Assembly (NCBI GenBank): GCA_030635565.1
Contig: DAOVYP010000148.1
Location: forward strand, 1-6,046
Direction: 5' to 3'
Source: Spirochaeta sp.
GTDB taxonomy: Bacteria > Spirochaetota > Spirochaetia > DSM-2461
Length of the DNA stretch: 6,046 nt
The translations under genes were made by a program, and so were the position numbers. The notes under the pieces were generated by a model. That model was given only the letters and a program-made list of their open reading frames with translations. It made no database searches and was not told the origin of the DNA. Shown here piece by piece: positions 1 to 6,046 of the stretch (its first letter is position 1; every line of letters starts with the position of its first letter).

Positions 1-238
1 GTACGAACAGGGAATACTGAATTCCAACCAACACAGAAGTTCGTCTCAAATTTTTGAATACTTAAGTCAGATGCGGCTTCGCCATCAGTATCATCTGCTG
101 GAAAACGGATACCCTGCGAATAATGCCATCGTTTTGTCCGAGCTTTCAGAAATAGACCGGGATTCCCTCCACCGTCTGATCGAGCAGACCCGTACGCTTC
201 AGAACTGGGTAAAAAGGGAGCATAGGGAATTTTTCTGA
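1..238 (+). CDS. DUF294-type nucleotidyltransferase-like protein, C-terminal end (partial)
   Basis: Only the last 78 codons are in the window, read in the frame starting at base 2 and closed by TGA at 236-238. The visible stretch is alpha-helical. It contains 'QMRLRHQYHLLENGYPANN', then 'LSELSEID' and a final helix ending 'WVKREHREFF'. This matches the C-terminal domain (DUF294_C, PF10335) of proteins that join CBS or cyclic-nucleotide-binding domains to a GlnD-like nucleotidyltransferase domain. In that family the pattern L-R-L-R-H-Q, then G..P.N, then a helix pair forms the C-terminal bundle. Such proteins are thought to be cytoplasmic signalling enzymes, but their substrates are mostly unknown. 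The catalytic domain would lie upstream, outside the window, so activity cannot be judged. The gene ends normally just before the decayed chemoreceptor. No terminator hairpin is visible after the stop. The family call rests on one domain and is fairly secure. Confidence 0.75.
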   Translation, partial: YEQGILNSNQHRSSSQIFEYLSQMRLRHQYHLLENGYPANNAIVLSELSEIDRDSLHRLIEQTRTLQNWVKREHREFF

Positions 239-269
239 TCCATATTCTTCGCCTTTTTCAGTCAACACA

Positions 270-1660
270 ATGGCTTTGAATTTATCCTTACTGATCAGTA
301 TGATTTCGACGATGACGTTAATCCTGATTCCTCGTCGACGAATAACGACAAAACGTCAGATTTCACAGATAACGGAATTAGTGGAAAGGGTATCGATAAA
401 CTAACCGGCGATCCGGCGGTATCAGCTATAAGCATGGCAATTAACGCAGCCATCGAAGCTGCTCATGCCGGGGATGCCGGCCGAGGTTTCGCAGTAGTGG
501 CGGAAGAGATCAGAAATCTGGCCACTTCCACTTTCGACAATTCCAAAACCATATCATCCACCCTGAGTGAATTGAATGATCAGATAAAGGAAGCCGGTGG
601 TTTCAGTCGGGCCAGTGGCGAGGCATTCGTTGAAATCGATAAGGGAGTTGCCTCCGTTACCGATTCATTCAAGGAGATTAACCGATTGACTTCCGAAATC
701 TCCGAGTGTCCCCTTGAAGTGGTTGAATCGGCCGTCTCTTTAAAAGGCATAAGAGAGCGGGCGGCGGAAAGCATGAAGGAAATGGGAGTCGGTTCAAAGG
801 AAATCAGAAAAATACTGATTTCATCACTCACCATTACCGATGGCCTGGATTCTTCAATGGAGCTTCTTACCGAATAGGCCCGGGGAATCAACTTTATTTC
901 GACAAAAATTTCGGAATCATACCTGCAGTCCAACCGATCCTTCGAGCATCTCAGCATATCCGATATCATTCTGGCCCATATCAACTGGACTGCAACAGTG
1001 AGAGCCGTGATGGGTGGAATGATTCCAATCGATGAAGTGAATCTCGTCGATTCCAGTAACTGTCAGCTCAGGCTCTGGCTGTAATCCCATTGAGTCAAGG
1101 AAATCACCGATACCGGGAAACTGAATAATCTCATTAGCACCTATGATGAACTGCATCAGATGGTCAGGATTCTATTTGATGGGGTAAAAAATCATGACAG
1201 TGCCGGAGCATCTGCATCTTATGAAAGGCTTCTGAAACTGTCCCGGAAAATCGTAAAGATACTTACAACGATCGGATACGACGATTTCATAAAATGGGAC
1301 CCCTCCCTCAGCGTCAATGTATCATCTTTTGACGAGCATCACAGGTAATTAATCGGCCTTATCAACAAGCTCTATGTGAATATGGAGTCCGGTGAAGGCG
1401 AAGCGGTTCTCAAGAAAACTCTGGCGGAACTCATCGATTATACAGACTGCTTTCAGGGATTTCGGCTACCACGGCAAAGATCGGCATGTCATGCGGCACG
1501 ATGCTCTTCTCAGAAAAGCCCGGGCACTTCAATCAAGTTTAGAATCCGGTCAATTCGTACTGACCAGCGAGGTATTGGACTTCCTGCAGGATTGGGTCAC
1601 GAACCATATTATTAAAACCGACAAAAATATTCGGAGTTTTTCAAGGGAAAAGTTTCCTGA
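270..1660 (+). pseudogene. Decayed methyl-accepting chemotaxis protein with CZB and hemerythrin domains
   Basis: This is a remnant of a chemoreceptor whose domains can be followed in order across frame breaks. Bases 270-404 (frame 3) encode a hydrophobic segment ('LSLLISMISTMTLILI') followed by a HAMP-like piece ('ISQITELVERVS'). The reading continues in frame 2 ('KLTGDPAV', about 398-421) and then jumps to the signalling hairpin tip at about 434-530 ('EAAHAGDAGRGFAVVAEEI'), which is near-perfect MCP consensus. The descending helix runs to about 945. A CZB domain follows (about 965-1255), with 'AHINW', a Cys in 'NCQLRLWL' and a His in 'YDELH'. The C-terminal part is a bacteriohemerythrin domain (about 1280-1655), starting 'FIKWDPSL' and 'SFDEHH' in frame 2 and resuming in frame 3 with 'GYHGKDRHVMRHDAL' and 'FLQDWVTNHIIKTDK'. 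Lesions: stops TAG 875-877, TAA 1082-1084, TGA 1091-1093 and TAA 1346-1348; frame changes near 393-404 and 1440-1460; no ligand-binding domain; and most of the ascending signalling helix missing. The intact ancestor would have signalled oxygen or redox state through CheW/CheA. The right-hand limit is approximate; a TGA at 1658-1660 in the original frame may be the old stop. Confidence 0.88.
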
Positions 1661-1721
1661 CGGACCATCAACCGGCTTCTCTACTGAACGATTCGAATGC
1701 ATTGAGAGATTCCATACTGAA
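1661..1721. other. Convergent intergenic gap, no clear terminator
   Basis: This is the 61-nt space between the end of the decayed chemoreceptor (+) and the stop codon of the ABC ATPase (-). I see no GC-rich hairpin followed by a T-run on either strand, although this is where a bidirectional terminator would be expected. An open reading continues on the + strand through here to 1823, antisense to the ATPase. Its product beyond the hemerythrin end has no recognisable domain, so I treat it as chance. Confidence 0.4.
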
Positions 1722-2510
1722 TTATTTACCCCAGAGTATGATCCGTCGGCCTTCAGCTTCGATGATTTTAACCTTAACACCATAGAGTTCCGAGAGTTTT
1801 TCCGGAACTATCATTGCATTTGAGCTGCCCATTACAGGTTTTCTGCCGGCATGAAGGAGGATAACCCAATCGGCCAGTCTGGTGACCATATCCGGTTCGT
1901 GAGAACTTATGATAAGTGTAATACCTGATGATTTCAGGTTGTCCAGAATATCCATCACTCGCTCTCGATTGGCCGGATCCAGATGATTTGCTGGTTCATC
2001 CAGGAGTAATATCCGTGGTTCCTGAACCAGAGCCCTGGTAATGAGTACCATACGCTTCTCACCACCACTCAGCCTTGGAACAGCTCTGTGAGACAGATGG
2101 ACGATACCGACTCTATCAAGGGCTTCGAGTGCAAGTTCCCGATCCGGTTTCCCCGGAGCCGCCAGCGGCGGAAGATACGGCGCACGCCCAAGCAGAACAT
2201 ACTCAAGTACGCTGTATGAGAACGGCAGTCTCTCTTCCTGTGGTACCAAAGCCATCATCCGGCCCCGCTCACGGGACGGGATAGAGGAAATTGTACGTCC
2301 CTCCAGTCTGATACTGCCGGAAACAGCCCGCCTCCATCCGAGGATAAGTTCCATCATCGTGGTTTTCCCCGATCCATTCGGTCCGATCAGGCAGGCAGTA
2401 CTGCCATTTGGAAAATTCAAATTCACTTTCTCAAATAGCGGTATGTCGGCCGCAGCCCACGAGAATGTGACGTCATCCAGGGTAACAACAATGTCGGTTT
2501 TTTCAGTCAT
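1722..2510 (-). CDS. ABC transporter ATP-binding protein, FecE/BtuD-like
   Basis: This 262-residue protein is the cytoplasmic ATPase that powers the importer encoded just upstream. All ABC motifs are intact and in order: Walker A GPNGSGKT (43-50), Q-loop Gln91 in 'LVPQEE', signature LSGGE (147-151), Walker B 'RILLLDEP' (166-173), D-loop NHLD (175-178), and switch His204 in 'SSHE'. Length and spacing fit the iron-siderophore/haem/cobalamin importer subfamily (COG1120), in which LSGGE and a '.HLD' D-loop are common. The ATG at 2508-2510 overlaps the permease TGA (2507-2509) as ATGA, indicating translational coupling. An AAGG lies directly against the ATG, too close for a good independent ribosome site, which also favours coupling. 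It ends at TAA 1722-1724, facing the decayed chemoreceptor. The ATPase assignment is secure; the substrate is not readable from it. Confidence 0.96.
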   Translation of the reverse strand: MTEKTDIVVTLDDVTFSWAAADIPLFEKVNLNFPNGSTACLIGPNGSGKTTMMELILGWRRAVSGSIRLEGRTISSIPSRERGRMMALVPQEERLPFSYSVLEYVLLGRAPYLPPLAAPGKPDRELALEALDRVGIVHLSHRAVPRLSGGEKRMVLITRALVQEPRILLLDEPANHLDPANRERVMDILDNLKSSGITLIISSHEPDMVTRLADWVILLHAGRKPVMGSSNAMIVPEKLSELYGVKVKIIEAEGRRIILWGK

Positions 2511-3517
2511 CCTTTCAAAGGTCTCTCTTCCCGGGTCATCAACAGAGCAAAGAGAAGAGCTCCGCCCAGGGCCGTCAGTAATCCCAGAGGAATCTCTCCG
2601 GTCAGCAACCCCCTGGCAATATCATCACAGACGAGCACAAACATCGCACCCAGTATCATTGAAAGAGGCAGCGACCGTGCAGTATCGGCTCCTTCAAGTT
2701 TCCTCGCCACATGTGGCACAAGCAATCCCACCCAGGAGATGATTCCGGCCGTAGCCGTCACAGCTGCTACCGCGATTACCGACAGGACGACAAGCGCCAG
2801 CCGCTCACGGCCGGGATTGCTCCCAAGAGCGAAGGCTGACCGGTCGTCCAGTGCCAACAGATTAATGCGCCACCTCACAAGAAACGTCAGCGCGAGTGTC
2901 AGGATTACCGGTGGGGCAGTTCTCCCCACCGAAGGCCAGTCGGCAGAAGTGAGCCCTCCCATTAGCCAGAAGGTGATGTCCGGAAGCTCGCTTCGAGGAT
3001 CGGCCAGGTATTTCAGGACGCCCAGACCGGATGAGAAAAAAGCGGAAACGACGACTCCAGCCAGTACGAGACGAAGTATTGATCCGCCATACCTGATTTT
3101 ACGGGCCAGAAACCAACTGAGGGCCAGACCTGACAAACCGAAAACCGATGCCGACACCGGAATGGACCAGTAAACTCCACCGGCCAGAAGAATAGCCAGA
3201 GCAGCACCGAATGCCGCGCCCTGACTTACTCCAAGGAGACCCGGTTCAACAAGGGGATTACCGAGAACCGTCTGCAGGATGGTTCCGGCGGCCGCCAGTG
3301 AGGCCCCGAGCATTACCGCTATCAATGCCCGGGGAAGTCGGATATTCCAGACCAGGGCTCGTGCCAGAGCGTCAGTAGAAAGAACGGACAGACTGGTAAA
3401 ACCAACATGAGGATAACGTCCCCAGAGCAGAGAAAGGGTAAAAACCGCTATCAGGGCTGCAGCCAGACCGGCATTTCTTAATACCCGGCGACTCCGATTT
3501 TCAATGATAGGAATCAA
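2507..3517 (-). CDS. FecCD-family ABC transporter permease
   Basis: This 336-residue, very hydrophobic inner-membrane protein belongs to the FecCD/BtuC permease family, which forms the homodimeric channel of type II importers for ferric siderophores, haem and cobalamin. Family landmarks are RLPR (60-63), 'GNPLVEPGLLGVSQGAA' (86-102), 'FWLMGG' (183-188), 'GLLVPHVAR' (264-272; the cytoplasmic stretch thought to contact the ATPase) and the C-terminal 'EIPLGLLTALGGALLF' (308-323). About ten membrane segments are expected and the hydrophobicity agrees. Length is typical (320-350). The start is TTG at 3515-3517, two bases after the TGA of the binding-protein gene. No ATG or GTG gives a better N-terminus, and only a weak AGGG lies about 11 bases upstream, so translation probably depends on the preceding gene. 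There is a single permease gene, so a homodimer is expected. Confidence 0.95.
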   Translation of the reverse strand: MIPIIENRSRRVLRNAGLAAALIAVFTLSLLWGRYPHVGFTSLSVLSTDALARALVWNIRLPRALIAVMLGASLAAAGTILQTVLGNPLVEPGLLGVSQGAAFGAALAILLAGGVYWSIPVSASVFGLSGLALSWFLARKIRYGGSILRLVLAGVVVSAFFSSGLGVLKYLADPRSELPDITFWLMGGLTSADWPSVGRTAPPVILTLALTFLVRWRINLLALDDRSAFALGSNPGRERLALVVLSVIAVAAVTATAGIISWVGLLVPHVARKLEGADTARSLPLSMILGAMFVLVCDDIARGLLTGEIPLGLLTALGGALLFALLMTREERPLKG

Positions 3518-3519
3518 GT

Positions 3520-4563
3520 TCAGTCCAGCCCTGTCAGTCGGGGTTTGATTAACTTATTAAAATCGGTATCATTCATGAAGAACATATCCCGATAAAAGCT
3601 TCTGGCCTCAGCTTCCATATCAAGCCCGGGAAATCTCTCCGGATGAAGCACCGAGGCCAGCCACTGTAAACCCAGTAACCACCGTACGTCAGGTTGGTCC
3701 CAGCTATGATAATCCCCCGGGAATGCATAAAGATCTCCATTTCCAACAGCCCGTAGTGAAGACCATATCGGATCATCAAGTAGTGCTTCGACAGCATCGG
3801 ATGCATTAACATGATATGCGGCAACGACGATGACATCGGGATCCCAGGCAGCTATCTGTTCAATACCTGTTTGTGTCCATCGCTCACCCAGGTCGGCATC
3901 CTTCCACACAGGATCGCCGCCGGCCATCTCAACCATTCGGGTTTGAATCCAGGTAAGCGGGGGAAGGTTCACTGCTGTCGCTCCTTCCTTGACAGACCAG
4001 TAAAGCATCAGGGTTTTCGGTTTCCGGTATTCAGGCAGATCAGCCAACGGCTCTACCACTGTGGTTATCCGTGTGTTAAACAACTGTTGCAATTCAGCGG
4101 CACGTTTCGGGTTTCCGAACAGGTTGCCGATTATGACCAGATCATTCATCCATGCCTCAGGGGTTTCCAGGTCCAGATAGACCGCAGGAACACCTACCCG
4201 TTCAAGAGCTTCACCCATACGGCTCTTCAAAAAGTTCTTCATAACCACCGTATCAGGTTTTAACGCCAGTACGGCTTCGGTATTGGCAGTACGTGGCAGG
4301 ATGGTCTTGCCTCCGATCCCAGGATCAATATCTCCAGCAAAAAAGCCATTCCCCTGATTACCGTCAGCCATGGCGATAACTCTTTCCGTTGCCTCAGGAA
4401 ACAAATAGAGGGCATTCTCAACTAAAAAGGCCGACGAACCAACATGAACAATCCGTTCCGGAAAACCATTAAAGGGAACGTCATCATTACCCCGTGCATT
4501 CAGAAAAAAAATAACTGAAGATAAAAGAAAGATCAGAAAAAATATACGACAAAATTTATTCAT
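3520..4563 (-). CDS. Periplasmic substrate-binding protein of the FecCD-type importer
   Basis: This 347-residue protein captures the ligand outside the inner membrane and delivers it to the permease. Residues 1-24 form a signal peptide (MNKFCR, then a hydrophobic core 'IFFLIFLLSSVIFFL', then 'NAR'). No Cys follows the core, so it looks like a soluble secreted protein rather than a lipoprotein. The rest fits the two-lobed, helix-linked PF01497/COG0614 fold: 'PERIVHVGSSA' (35-45), 'TEAVLALKPDTVV' (95-107), 'IEQIAAWDPDVIVV' (234-247), 'PIWSSLRAVGNGDLYAFPG' (265-283) and 'DQPDVRWLLGLQWLA' (289-303). I chose ATG 4561-4563 because GGAG lies 7 bases upstream and it gives a clean signal peptide. A TTG at 4606-4608 would add 15 unlikely residues. 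Tight spacing to the permease shows one operon. The ligand is unassigned: iron chelate, haem, corrinoid or another metal complex are all possible. Confidence 0.92.
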   Translation of the reverse strand: MNKFCRIFFLIFLLSSVIFFLNARGNDDVPFNGFPERIVHVGSSAFLVENALYLFPEATERVIAMADGNQGNGFFAGDIDPGIGGKTILPRTANTEAVLALKPDTVVMKNFLKSRMGEALERVGVPAVYLDLETPEAWMNDLVIIGNLFGNPKRAAELQQLFNTRITTVVEPLADLPEYRKPKTLMLYWSVKEGATAVNLPPLTWIQTRMVEMAGGDPVWKDADLGERWTQTGIEQIAAWDPDVIVVAAYHVNASDAVEALLDDPIWSSLRAVGNGDLYAFPGDYHSWDQPDVRWLLGLQWLASVLHPERFPGLDMEAEARSFYRDMFFMNDTDFNKLIKPRLTGLD

Positions 4564-4570
4564 TATAAGG

Positions 4571-4574
4571 CTCC
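4571..4574 (-). promoter_or_regulatory. Shine-Dalgarno site deciding the binding-protein start
   Basis: On the minus strand GGAG lies 7 bases before ATG 4563-4561. It is the best ribosome site seen in the minus-strand block and the reason the downstream ATG is preferred over the TTG at 4606-4608. The GGAG sits inside the 8-base palindrome CTCCGGAG (4571-4578). Confidence 0.65.
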
Positions 4575-4593
4575 GGAGATTCAGTCTCGAGCC

Positions 4594-4622
4594 AGCATAT
4601 AACACCAAAGATGACTAAACAA
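4594..4622 (-). promoter_or_regulatory. Candidate sigma70-type promoter for the importer operon
   Basis: On the minus strand, TTGTTT (4622-4617) is followed after 17 bases by TATGCT (4599-4594). This would start transcription near 4587 and leave a short leader of about 24 bases containing the GGAG ribosome site. Each hexamer matches consensus only partly, so this is a candidate. The inverted repeat AACACC/GGTGTT (4601-4606 and 4625-4630) brackets the -35 element. I found no Fur-box-like sequence here, so iron control is not visible. Confidence 0.3.
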
Positions 4623-4630
4623 GCGGTGTT
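4601..4630. repeat. Inverted repeat AACACC...GGTGTT upstream of the importer operon
   Basis: Perfect 6-base arms at 4601-4606 and 4625-4630 are separated by 18 bases, in the 82-base gap between the phosphatase stop and the binding-protein ATG. The arms flank the candidate -35 element, a position suited to an operator. No T-run follows, so a terminator for the phosphatase gene is unlikely. Arms this short may arise by chance. Confidence 0.3.
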
Positions 4631-4645
4631 TATCAATGTCAGGTA

Positions 4646-5125
4646 TCAGGCCGACAGTTTTTTACGCATCGCACCAAGAAGAGAGGTACTGGTTCGGCTG
4701 ACGATGTGCCAGACGACTTCAAAACCATCCATTCCCCCAAACCAGGGATCCGGAACATCACCCCCTCCCACAGGGTCGTAATCCCTGAACATTGCAACCT
4801 TGTCCCGTTCTTCTTCAGAACGGCACAGGGCCAGGGTATCTCTGTAATTATGGAGGTCCATTGTCAGTAGGAGATCATAATCGGACAGATCCCTACGCTG
4901 CAGCTGACGGGACCGGTGATTGAGACGAACGCCATGTTCGGAAGCGGTTCGGCGCATCCTGGTATCTGCCTGCTCTCCGACATGCCAGGCACCGGTTCCG
5001 CTGGATTCAATTTCTATATTATTCTCCAGCCCCTCAAGTTTGACCAGATGCTCAAATACGGCATGAGCCAGAGGACTTCGGCAGATATTGCCTGTACAGA
5101 TGAACATTACACGGAAGCTTTTCAT
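4646..5125 (-). CDS. Low-molecular-weight protein tyrosine phosphatase
   Basis: This 159-residue cytoplasmic enzyme of the LMW-PTP family (PF01451) hydrolyses phosphotyrosine, or in the related branch reduces arsenate. The P-loop 'CTGNICRS' lies at the N-terminus with nucleophile Cys10 and phosphate-binding Arg16 (C-X5-R). The general-acid Asp126 is in 'VPDPWFGG' (124-131), preceded by 'YDP' (116-118). The intact DPW motif and the full P-loop favour a working phosphatase over an arsenate reductase. Length is typical (150-165). I chose ATG 5123-5125 because 'MKSFRVMFICTGN' matches the usual family N-terminus; an in-frame TTG at 5138-5140 would add five residues and has no better ribosome site. 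It ends 82 bases before the binding-protein ATG and begins 79 bases after the kinase stop. Bacterial members often act on tyrosine kinases controlling polysaccharide export, but no such partner is visible here. Confidence 0.94.
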   Translation of the reverse strand: MKSFRVMFICTGNICRSPLAHAVFEHLVKLEGLENNIEIESSGTGAWHVGEQADTRMRRTASEHGVRLNHRSRQLQRRDLSDYDLLLTMDLHNYRDTLALCRSEEERDKVAMFRDYDPVGGGDVPDPWFGGMDGFEVVWHIVSRTSTSLLGAMRKKLSA

Positions 5126-5160
5126 ACCGGCAGTATACAAATTAAAGGATCATGTAATGA

Positions 5161-5173
5161 ACAGGCGGCCTGT
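5161..5173. repeat. 13-bp palindrome in the kinase-phosphatase gap
   Basis: ACAGGCGGCCTGT is a perfect 6+1+6 palindrome within the 79-base gap between the kinase stop (5205-5207) and the phosphatase ATG. It could be a protein-binding site or a small hairpin. No T-run follows on the minus strand, so it is not a standard terminator. A weak TATACT hexamer lies nearer the phosphatase start (minus strand, about 5131-5136), but without a matching -35. Confidence 0.35.
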
Positions 5174-5204
5174 ACCAAGAAATACTACCGTATTGAAATA
5201 ATGA

Positions 5205-6046
5205 TCAGGAACCAATTTCGGGACAACTGATCCGGAAAGTTGTACCCTCCCCTTCACGGCTTTCGCATTCAATATCGCCGCCTAACACATCTTTCACCAG
5301 GCTGTAAATGATACTTAGCCCGAGTCCTGTGTATCCTTTACCACGTCCGGTAGTAAAGAAAGGTTCAAATATCCGGTCACGTATATCCGATGGGATTCCA
5401 CGTCCATTATCCCGGACTTCCAGAATCCTCCGGTCCTTTTCCCGATGAAAAACGATTGATATTTGTCCGGCCTCCCCATCGACAAATGCATGTGAGAGTG
5501 AATTGATAGTGAGATTGATCAGTATCTGGTTAATAGCGCCGACATGCAGCTGCACTTTTTCATCAGGAGCTTCAACACTCCATTTAATTTCAGTCTTTTT
5601 AAAACGTGGATTAAGACTGTGCATCACGGCTTCAATATATTCTTTTATCGACACTATACGTAATTCACGACTTGACTGATCCGCTGAAGTCATCTTGAAA
5701 TCCCTGATCAGTTTAATGGCACGGTCGAGGTTCTGCTCCAGTATCACAGAAAGTTCGCCGAATGAATCCAGGGCGGTACTGAACTCCTCCTTGGATAGAG
5801 TTTGCTCTTCGAATTTCTTCCGGGTTTCATCTACCTGCTCTTTCAAGAATGAAGCTCCGGTTTTCGCGACACCGACGGGCGTGTTGATCTCATGTGCTAT
5901 ACCGGCAACAAGGCGGCCGAGGGATGCCATCTTTTCAGATTCTACCAGACGCTGCTGAGCTTCTCTGATATCCCGGGTCCGCTCTTCAACTTGCTGTTCA
6001 AGATTGTTGGTCAATTTCATCATATCGGTAACATCATGAGCTTCCA
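5205..6046 (-). CDS. Sensor histidine kinase, C-terminal part (5' end outside window)
   Basis: The frame is open to the window edge, so the N-terminal sensor part is missing. Methionines at 6018-6023 are internal, since the reading continues upstream ('EAHDVTD'). Numbering from the Met at 6021-6023, a coiled coil ('LEQQVEERTRDI', 8-19) leads into the HisKA helix with phospho-acceptor His44 in 'AGIAHEINTPVG'. The HATPase domain follows: N-box with Asn170/Asn174 in 'ILINLTINSLSHAF', G1 'DNGRGIP' (205-211), F-box 'FEPFFTT' (219-225) and G2 'GYTGLGLSI' (230-238). All catalytic motifs are intact. The long inter-helix segment containing 'QSS' (116-118) and the HEINTPVG H-box are typical of kinases common in spirochaetes and deltaproteobacteria, where PAS or other sensory modules often precede such a coiled coil. 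It would autophosphorylate and pass phosphate to a response regulator, none of which is in the window. No receiver domain follows; the protein ends at TGA 5205-5207. Confidence 0.95.
   Translation of the reverse strand, partial: EAHDVTDMMKLTNNLEQQVEERTRDIREAQQRLVESEKMASLGRLVAGIAHEINTPVGVAKTGASFLKEQVDETRKKFEEQTLSKEEFSTALDSFGELSVILEQNLDRAIKLIRDFKMTSADQSSRELRIVSIKEYIEAVMHSLNPRFKKTEIKWSVEAPDEKVQLHVGAINQILINLTINSLSHAFVDGEAGQISIVFHREKDRRILEVRDNGRGIPSDIRDRIFEPFFTTGRGKGYTGLGLSIIYSLVKDVLGGDIECESREGEGTTFRISCPEIGS

Noticed and set aside
434..877. A free-standing short MCP signalling protein
   Set aside because: It starts in the middle of the hairpin tip, and homologous sequence continues in the same frame past the TAG at 875-877, so it is a fragment of the decayed receptor.
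580..1156. Minus-strand open frames across the chemoreceptor remnant
   Set aside because: They are antisense to clear MCP/CZB homology and their products resemble no family.
1160..1348. A separate small gene
   Set aside because: It is the second half of the CZB domain plus the start of the hemerythrin domain, in frame with the upstream remnant and bounded by stops.
1392..1823. A stand-alone bacteriohemerythrin gene
   Set aside because: It contains only the second half of the fold after a frame change, lacks the first helix and HxxxE ligands, and its last 50 or so residues run antisense through the ATPase gene with no recognisable fold.
2739..3173. Plus-strand open frame within the permease region
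   Set aside because: It is antisense to a well-conserved FecCD permease and is explained by that gene's codon composition.
4564..4608. N-terminal extension of the binding protein from the TTG at 4606-4608
   Set aside because: It would put 15 non-signal residues ahead of a good signal peptide, and the ATG at 4561-4563 has its own GGAG at 7 bases.
4564..4645. Fur box or cobalamin riboswitch ahead of the importer operon
   Set aside because: No GATAATGATAATCATTATC-like sequence is present, and the 82-base gap is too short for a cobalamin riboswitch.
1..6046. Insertion sequence, CRISPR array or phage traces
   Set aside because: No transposase, integrase, terminal inverted repeats, regularly spaced repeats or tRNA-linked duplication was seen.

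Overview
The window reads as a piece of a bacterial chromosome with ordinary gene density and balanced base composition. A chemoreceptor carrying CZB and hemerythrin domains, a cytosolic-type HisKA kinase of a style common in spirochaetes and deltaproteobacteria, and a siderophore-type ABC transporter suggest a motile, environmental bacterium, most likely a spirochaete. This placement is inferred from protein style only; no rRNA or other phylogenetic marker is present.

Layout. Bases 1-238 (+) hold the C-terminal end of a DUF294-type nucleotidyltransferase-like signalling protein. Bases about 270-1660 (+) hold a heavily eroded methyl-accepting chemotaxis gene. Its reading can be followed through a transmembrane/HAMP piece, the signalling hairpin tip, a chemoreceptor zinc-binding (CZB) domain and a C-terminal bacteriohemerythrin domain. 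It is interrupted by two frame changes, four in-frame stops and apparent internal deletions. It converges on a minus-strand block. Read in its own 5'->3' direction (right to left), that block contains a histidine kinase (5' end outside the window), a low-molecular-weight protein tyrosine phosphatase, and a three-gene FecCD-type ABC importer (periplasmic binding protein, permease, ATPase).

How the genes work together. The binding protein, permease and ATPase form a complete, tightly packed importer operon (2-nt gap with a TTG start, then a 4-nt ATGA overlap). It probably imports an iron chelate, haem or a corrinoid, but the substrate cannot be read from sequence. The kinase and phosphatase lie upstream on the same strand, separated by gaps of about 80 nt that contain small inverted repeats, so they may be separate transcription units. 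The dead hemerythrin chemoreceptor, presumably once an oxygen/redox sensor, is the most informative unusual item. I see no mobile element, CRISPR array, tRNA, rRNA or convincing riboswitch, and no clear undescribed multi-gene system.
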